Shown here in pieces: positions 61,134 to 64,000 of a stretch of DNA of 64,000 nt (positions are counted from its first letter, which is position 1; every line of letters begins with the position of its first letter). A program made the translations under genes and the position numbers. Origin of the DNA: Bacteroidales bacterium (GTDB lineage: Bacteria; Bacteroidota; Bacteroidia; Bacteroidales; P3); contig JAFVBC010000001.1 in assembly GCA_017480185.1 (NCBI GenBank), forward strand, positions 1 through 64,000, read 5' to 3'. The notes beneath the pieces were generated by a model that had not been told where the DNA came from, did no database searches, and was given only the letters and a program-made list of their open reading frames with translations.

Positions 61134-64000
61134 TATCTATAGTTTTGGGGTTGTTCTACTATCTTTAGTTCATCTATCATCAACCATGGTTTTAAGCCTT
61201 TAGCTTTGTGCCATGAAGGTATTTGAGCTATAGGATGAATCTTGAATGTGAGATATTTTGCACTTTGTCCACTAAAATGAATAATAAAGGGGCTTACTCG
61301 GGGTGATGAGTTGACTTCATCGGATGGATTAAATTGGTTCCGCCACCCCGTGGTAGCCGTGCTCACATTACTATCATCAATAAGTGTCACGCTGACAGAA
61401 TCGGGTGAAAATGCCCATCGAGTTGGGTTGTGAGCAAATCTAATTTCAACGTGATCAACATCAACTTGTTTTGATAGCTCCACTCTGATAGTAAGTTCCC
61501 CGCCAGAAAAACCCAGCCACCCGTTGTCAAGGTCATCGGCAGTTGATGTGGCACCATCAAAGAGTATAGAGTCAGTTCCTTGATTGTATGGAGTGTTTGG
61601 ATGGCGAGAAAAGGTTGTGGACTTTATATAGTTGTAACTGAAGAAACGCGTTGAAACAAACGATGGAGTCTGGCCATCAAATATGCAACAAGCTTTAACA
61701 ATAGTGGAAGAATCTATTACAAAAGGAGAGTTGTATATAGCAGACTGCAGTGTTGGAGTTGAGCCATCGGTAGTGTACCTAACGATTGCATTGTCTTTAG
61801 AGGTAATGGATATGGTCATGGGTGCCGTAAACTTCTCCGATGATGATTTTATAACTGGAGGTAACAAGGGTTTTAACTGTTGACTACGGTATTCATATCC
61901 ATATAAACTATCTGGTATATCTACAACGGAACCGATATTTAAGTGGTAATTATACGTAGTTACGAAAGAGTCAATTATTGGCATCAACTCCATATGCATG
62001 GCTCTATCAGACAACAGTGTGTATGAGAAAGGTGTTGCGACTTGCGACACATATATTCTGTTATCTGCACATTGCGCGGACAGCCAACGTGTCCCTGTCG
62101 CAGAAAATGATGATTTTGTAGGTACCTTGTACACGTTAGGTATACCGTTCAACTTGTCATTATGCTCGTTGCCAAACCACTTAATAGTATCAAGGGGAGA
62201 ATTAAAGGAAATATTTTGAGTAACTGACGCTGATTGTTCTACGATGGTATTCAGCATTTGGTACTGATTCACAATATCGCCCGTAGCGTATACCGTCGTA
62301 ACTTCTCGAATTTGCATGTCTGCAACGCCATCCGCTTCTCCATGTAGCATAGTCTCAACTGTCACGGAATGTTTATCGTTCTGTTTCAAAAATAAACTGT
62401 CACAGTTGACACTACCACTTGTAAATGTTGGCAACGGAACTCGGCAAATAATATTCTGCGATGTGTCGATTGCATTCAGCCGCCCATTATAGTATCTAAC
62501 AGTCAGATTTTCAAGCATTATATCAACAGTATCACCACTCTTTCTAATACCTTTAATTTCTTTTGAAGTAGTAGATAAAAATGGTTTTTCCACACCTACA
62601 TTCAATGGATAAGCACACTGAAGAACTTTTTCTTTCTCACCTCCATTCATCGTTGCTACACTTAACTTGATAAAGAATTCTTCTCCAATCAGTGGTTTTA
62701 GTGGCGGTAATTTGACTTTTATCCGTTCTGAGTTCTGACGTTTAATGTTAATCATCAACTGTCCCGACACTATATCTGGTTGTTTGTTGGAATAGAGTGT
62801 ATAGTCAACCTGTGTAGTGTGGTCCACAAAATCGGAATTATTATTTATCGAAAACGCGACATTCTCCATTCCAACCACTACATCACTTATTTTTATAGGA
62901 CAAAATATCTGGCGTAGCACATTACCACGTGAACCTTCATTCGTAACGGCATTCAGAAATATGCCACCACAATTGGGTGTATTTGCACTTTCTCTGAAAA
63001 ACGAGTCAATCACTGTAGCATCATTATCTTTATTCAAGAATACAGAAAATGGTACACGCTTATCGCCCACAAGAGCACTATTATTTCTGTGAAAATAATC
63101 TTCGTCAACTAAATAAATATCGGATAAAGATGCAGCCTGGTCCCCAATCCCGAATAGGATTCTACCTTTATCCAACTTCCTTACAGCCGCTAATGCCGCC
63201 TGAGTGCATATCCCATTGTCATTTACATCACCAATTGTCCAGCCAATAACCGACGGATGATTCTTATATGCATTAACCATACTGGTCACTCTTGACTCAA
63301 ACAATGGTATATATTTCTTGTCTGACGAGACCGAGAGGTGCATATTCGAAACAGGCTTCACATCAGCTGTACCTATTACATATATTCCGTATTTATCACA
63401 CAATCTGAAAAACGTTTCGTCCATACTTGGTGCATGACGAAAAAAAATTGCATTTACATTGTTATATTTCAGCTGCTTAATGGTAATCTCTATATCACTT
63501 CTTGAAGTGGCATCATCCAATAATTGTTTACCATAGATCACCCCTTTCATAAAAGTTCGTATACCATTCAATAAAATTCCGCCATTTTTAGCCGTAAAAC
63601 TTCTGAATGCAATATTACGTCCCACAATCTCCTCAATATTCATGTTCTCATCCCTCAATTTCAACACAAGTGTATAATACGATGGATTATCCGCATTCCA
63701 TGAATTTATATTCTTCCATGAACGTGTGATCTGGACATTCTTAATATCATTTTTTTCTACAATAATCCACTGGCCAACTCTGTCAAACTCTTTACCGTCA
63801 ATGTCGTATATCAGAACGTCTATATAGTATTTACCTTTTTGTCTTACACTAGCCACACTTACATCCAAAGACAATGTCCCCCCCCCCTCATCACTATACT
63901 CTGTCGATACATTATATTCACAAACATGAACAAATCCCTTGAATATTAGATACGGTGTTCCAATAAGACCAACACCTGTTTCAGGATCGGAAATAACGTC
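61133..64000 (-). CDS. glycoside hydrolase family 2-like protein with chitobiase-type and discoidin-like C-terminal domains (partial)
   Basis: The frame is open to the window edge, so the N terminus is missing; the in-frame TTG at 63874 is not the true start. The visible order is the end of a jelly-roll/immunoglobulin-like domain, a TIM-barrel-like part (NGIRTFMKGVIYG, NHPSVIGWTIGD), a long beta-rich middle, a chitobiase C-terminal-like repeat (IVRYTTDGSTPT), and an F5/8-type C-terminal domain (LDNGWLGFSG, WLMIDELKIVE). Where active GH2 enzymes have GNE, this one has GDV, so catalytic activity is doubtful. A run of ten C lies at 63878-63887. Confidence 0.75.
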   Translation of the reverse strand, partial: DVISDPETGVGLIGTPYLIFKGFVHVCEYNVSTEYSDEGGGTLSLDVSVASVRQKGKYYIDVLIYDIDGKEFDRVGQWIIVEKNDIKNVQITRSWKNINSWNADNPSYYTLVLKLRDENMNIEEIVGRNIAFRSFTAKNGGILLNGIRTFMKGVIYGKQLLDDATSRSDIEITIKQLKYNNVNAIFFRHAPSMDETFFRLCDKYGIYVIGTADVKPVSNMHLSVSSDKKYIPLFESRVTSMVNAYKNHPSVIGWTIGDVNDNGICTQAALAAVRKLDKGRILFGIGDQAASLSDIYLVDEDYFHRNNSALVGDKRVPFSVFLNKDNDATVIDSFFRESANTPNCGGIFLNAVTNEGSRGNVLRQIFCPIKISDVVVGMENVAFSINNNSDFVDHTTQVDYTLYSNKQPDIVSGQLMINIKRQNSERIKVKLPPLKPLIGEEFFIKLSVATMNGGEKEKVLQCAYPLNVGVEKPFLSTTSKEIKGIRKSGDTVDIMLENLTVRYYNGRLNAIDTSQNIICRVPLPTFTSGSVNCDSLFLKQNDKHSVTVETMLHGEADGVADMQIREVTTVYATGDIVNQYQMLNTIVEQSASVTQNISFNSPLDTIKWFGNEHNDKLNGIPNVYKVPTKSSFSATGTRWLSAQCADNRIYVSQVATPFSYTLLSDRAMHMELMPIIDSFVTTYNYHLNIGSVVDIPDSLYGYEYRSQQLKPLLPPVIKSSSEKFTAPMTISITSKDNAIVRYTTDGSTPTLQSAIYNSPFVIDSSTIVKACCIFDGQTPSFVSTRFFSYNYIKSTTFSRHPNTPYNQGTDSILFDGATSTADDLDNGWLGFSGGELTIRVELSKQVDVDHVEIRFAHNPTRWAFSPDSVSVTLIDDSNVSTATTGWRNQFNPSDEVNSSPRVSPFIIHFSGQSAKYLTFKIHPIAQIPSWHKAKGLKPWLMIDELKIVEQPQNYR

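Overview
The window looks like a chromosome segment of a gut-type Bacteroidales bacterium (phylum Bacteroidota). The evidence is promoters of the TTTG...TAnnTTTG type (clearest before the tRNA at 2650 and before tpiA at 46533), a TonB-dependent receptor with an N-terminal carboxypeptidase-regulatory-like domain, a DUF4249 lipoprotein, a short-lid adenylate kinase, an RprY-type response regulator and pyrB-pyrI pairing. Family assignments come from reading motifs, not from searches.

Layout. 0.2-2.5 kb: glycosyltransferase, ECF sigma factor and GNAT acetyltransferase, then tRNA-Arg(ACG). 2.8-6.5 kb: TonB receptor overlapping a zinc-motif-less M16 protein. 6.5-15.6 kb: a long minus-strand run (DHH phosphoesterase, two FKBP lipoproteins, adk, obgE, PAP2, cvpA, dus, TPR lipoprotein, pyrB, pyrI, membrane protein). 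16.2-24.6 kb: plus-strand run (cyclophilin, response regulator, metallohydrolase, glycosyltransferase, lipoprotein, S9 peptidase, argS, acyl-ACP thioesterase). 24.93-30.91 kb: an integrated ssDNA microvirus. 31-34.6 kb: dxs, an exported protein and repeat-rich DNA. 34.6-37.6 kb: GroES-like gene and alaS. 37.6-39.9 kb: a decayed MuF/toxin-tip array with candidate immunity genes. 40.2-46.3 kb: lipoate ligase-lipoyl synthase fusion, sufB, MATE pump and Deg protease. 46.5-55.7 kb: plus-strand run from tpiA to cardiolipin synthase. 56-64 kb: two paralogous beta-barrels, trigger factor, DUF4249 lipoprotein and a GH2-like protein that runs off the window.

Main discovery candidate. The microvirus (Alpavirinae-like, about 5.96 kb) lies between two 28-bp dif-like sites that share the core CCCCGATATTGT. 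Joining its ends across that core restores one reading frame: an ATG at 30870, 8 bp after a TATATTTG promoter element at the RIGHT end of the prophage, reads through the att core straight into the rep (VP4) frame at the LEFT end. This also restores the N-terminal CxxPxxIxNP motif that I associate with VP4 proteins. The attachment site is therefore inside rep. Integration removes the promoter, the start codon and the first nine codons from the replication initiator, and excision restores them: a built-in lysogeny switch.

The phage also carries three tandem long hairpins, each capped by a C(GNA)G triloop and showing compensatory changes, a smalltalk-like micro-ORF, and a small membrane ORF with its own promoter. 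The second notable region (37.6-39.9 kb) is an array in which minus-strand toxin-tip remnants converge tail-to-tail on plus-strand small genes, separated by a repeated pre-toxin sequence. The chromosome also carries dispersed repeats built from 11-bp units, including a perfect 44-bp inverted repeat.
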